NCBI GenBank assembly: GCA_002698045.1
Contig: NZUR01000045.1
Span: 6,256-13,726 of the forward strand
Source of the DNA: Thiotrichales bacterium
GTDB lineage: Bacteria > Pseudomonadota > Gammaproteobacteria > PS1 > Pseudothioglobaceae
DNA: 7,471 nt
Reading direction: 5' to 3'
The position numbers and the translations under genes are program-made. How positions within the stretch are numbered: position 1 is the stretch's first letter; the number at the start of each line of letters is the position of its first letter. Shown here one piece after another: positions 6,677 through 7,471 of the stretch. The notes below the pieces were generated by a model that saw only the letters and a program-made list of their open reading frames with translations, was not told where the DNA came from and searched no databases.

Positions 6677-7471
6677 CTAGTTGCGTTTTTTACGTGGCTT
6701 TTTTTGTGACGGGACAGAAGGAATGAAATCAATTTTTCTGTCATCTAGATTCACTGAAGCAACCTTGACTTTAATCATATCACCTAAGCGATAGATTTTT
6801 CCACTGTTCTGTCCTTTTAGCTGATGATGAACGTCATCAAAAATAAAGTAATCATCCTTTAAATCACGAATAGAAATCATACCCTCCACAAAGACTTCAG
6901 ATAGCTCAACAAATAGACCAAAACCTGCCACTCCTGAAATAACGCCATTAAAGTTTTCACCAACCTTTTCTCTCATATATTCACATTTAAGCCATTGCTC
7001 TACATCGCGAGATGCGTCATCGGCCCTTCTTTCAGTCATTGAAAGGTGAGCGCCAAATTCAATCATTTTCTTTGATGGTGTCCTTGGCTTGCCCTTTAGA
7101 ACTCTCTTTATAGCACGGTGCACTAGAAGGTCTGGGTATCGACGAATTGGCGAAGTAAAGTGAGTATAGTCTTCAAATGCCAAACCAAAGTGGCCATCAT
7201 TTATTGGCGTATAAGTTGCTTGCTTCATTGTACGAAGGACCACAGTTTTTATTATATTTTCATCATCCCTACCCTTAGCATTTCTTAATACTTTCGAAAA
7301 ATCTTTCGACTCTGGTTCATTACCACCCTCTAACGATAGTCCGACAGCTGATAAAAATTGCCGAGTAACCTCAACCTTTTCAGACGTAGGTTTGGGATGA
7401 TTTCTGTAAAGAAAATCTTCGTTATTTTTCTGTAAAAACTTAGCAGTCGCTTGGTTTGCCATCAACATGCA
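6677..7471 (-). CDS. rnr: Ribonuclease R, C-terminal 264 residues (5' end outside window)
   Basis: The frame stays open to the right edge, and the visible start (CMLMANQATAKFL) matches the interior of the RNB catalytic domain (ECMILANISAARF in E. coli), so the gene continues beyond the window. Numbered from the first visible Met at 7468, the RNB part runs to about residue 165 with HFTSPIRRYPDL (103-114) and ERRADDASRDVEQWLKCEYM. An S1 RNA-binding domain follows (about 169-250; GVISGVAGFGLFVEL, then YRLGDMIKVKV, then DDRKIDF). RNase R is a processive 3'-5' hydrolase that degrades structured RNA, rRNA fragments and defective transcripts. The order YRLGD...DRKIDF after S1 matches RNase R, not RNase II. 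The C-terminal basic tail is only about a dozen residues (PSQKKPRKKRN), against a Lys-rich tail of many tens of residues in E. coli. The catalytic aspartates lie outside the window. It converges with ilvD. Confidence 0.95.
   Translation of the reverse strand, partial: CMLMANQATAKFLQKNNEDFLYRNHPKPTSEKVEVTRQFLSAVGLSLEGGNEPESKDFSKVLRNAKGRDDENIIKTVVLRTMKQATYTPINDGHFGLAFEDYTHFTSPIRRYPDLLVHRAIKRVLKGKPRTPSKKMIEFGAHLSMTERRADDASRDVEQWLKCEYMREKVGENFNGVISGVAGFGLFVELSEVFVEGMISIRDLKDDYFIFDDVHHQLKGQNSGKIYRLGDMIKVKVASVNLDDRKIDFIPSVPSQKKPRKKRN

Noticed and set aside
6667..6712. T-rich runs just after ilvD considered as an intrinsic terminator
   Set aside because: The T runs are the Lys codons of the basic tail of RNase R on the other strand, and I could not pair a stable stem before them.
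1..7471. A new defence, mobile or other multi-gene accessory system
   Set aside because: All genes but one belong to known housekeeping families. There are no repeats, integrase, transposase or toxin-antitoxin pairs, and base composition appears even across the window.

Overview
This window looks like chromosomal housekeeping DNA from a low-GC (roughly 36-37% by eye), compact gammaproteobacterium. The lineage call rests on RNase T, a YciK-type short-chain dehydrogenase, SuhB, RNase R with a C-terminal S1 domain, and an ArgA-type acetyltransferase domain, all of which read as gammaproteobacterial. Low GC with short gaps would suit a streamlined marine lineage such as the SUP05/Thioglobus group, but that placement is inference and was not tested.

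Layout, left to right. Positions 1-573 (+) hold the C-terminal 190 codons of suhB, cut by the left edge. A minus-strand pair follows, rmuC (2464 to 1325) then yciK (1328 to 579), joined by an ATGA overlap. A 133-bp AT-rich divergent region separates rmuC from a plus-strand pair: plsC (2598-3302) and, 10 nt later, an unrecognised 172-residue protein (3313-3831). Converging on it is a second minus-strand pair: a stand-alone ArgA-type GNAT domain (4926 to 4504), then rnt, RNase T (4455 to 3865). A 75-bp divergent region with a perfect TTGACA box precedes ilvD (5002-6666, +). The right edge cuts rnr (RNase R), whose last 264 codons lie at 7471-6677 (-). No stretch over 300 bases lacks a gene.

How the genes work together. 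There is no single pathway. Themes are RNA 3'-end processing and decay (RNase T, RNase R; SuhB is also an rRNA transcription factor in E. coli), amino-acid synthesis (IlvD for branched chains; the GNAT probably for the first arginine step), phosphatidic acid synthesis (PlsC) and DNA maintenance (RmuC). I see no mobile element, CRISPR array, RNA gene, phage gene or defence island, and no convincing new multi-gene system. The points most worth a second look are the detached ArgA acetyltransferase domain with its odd N-terminus, the unknown protein behind plsC, the IlvD clade, and small departures in RNase T and RNase R.
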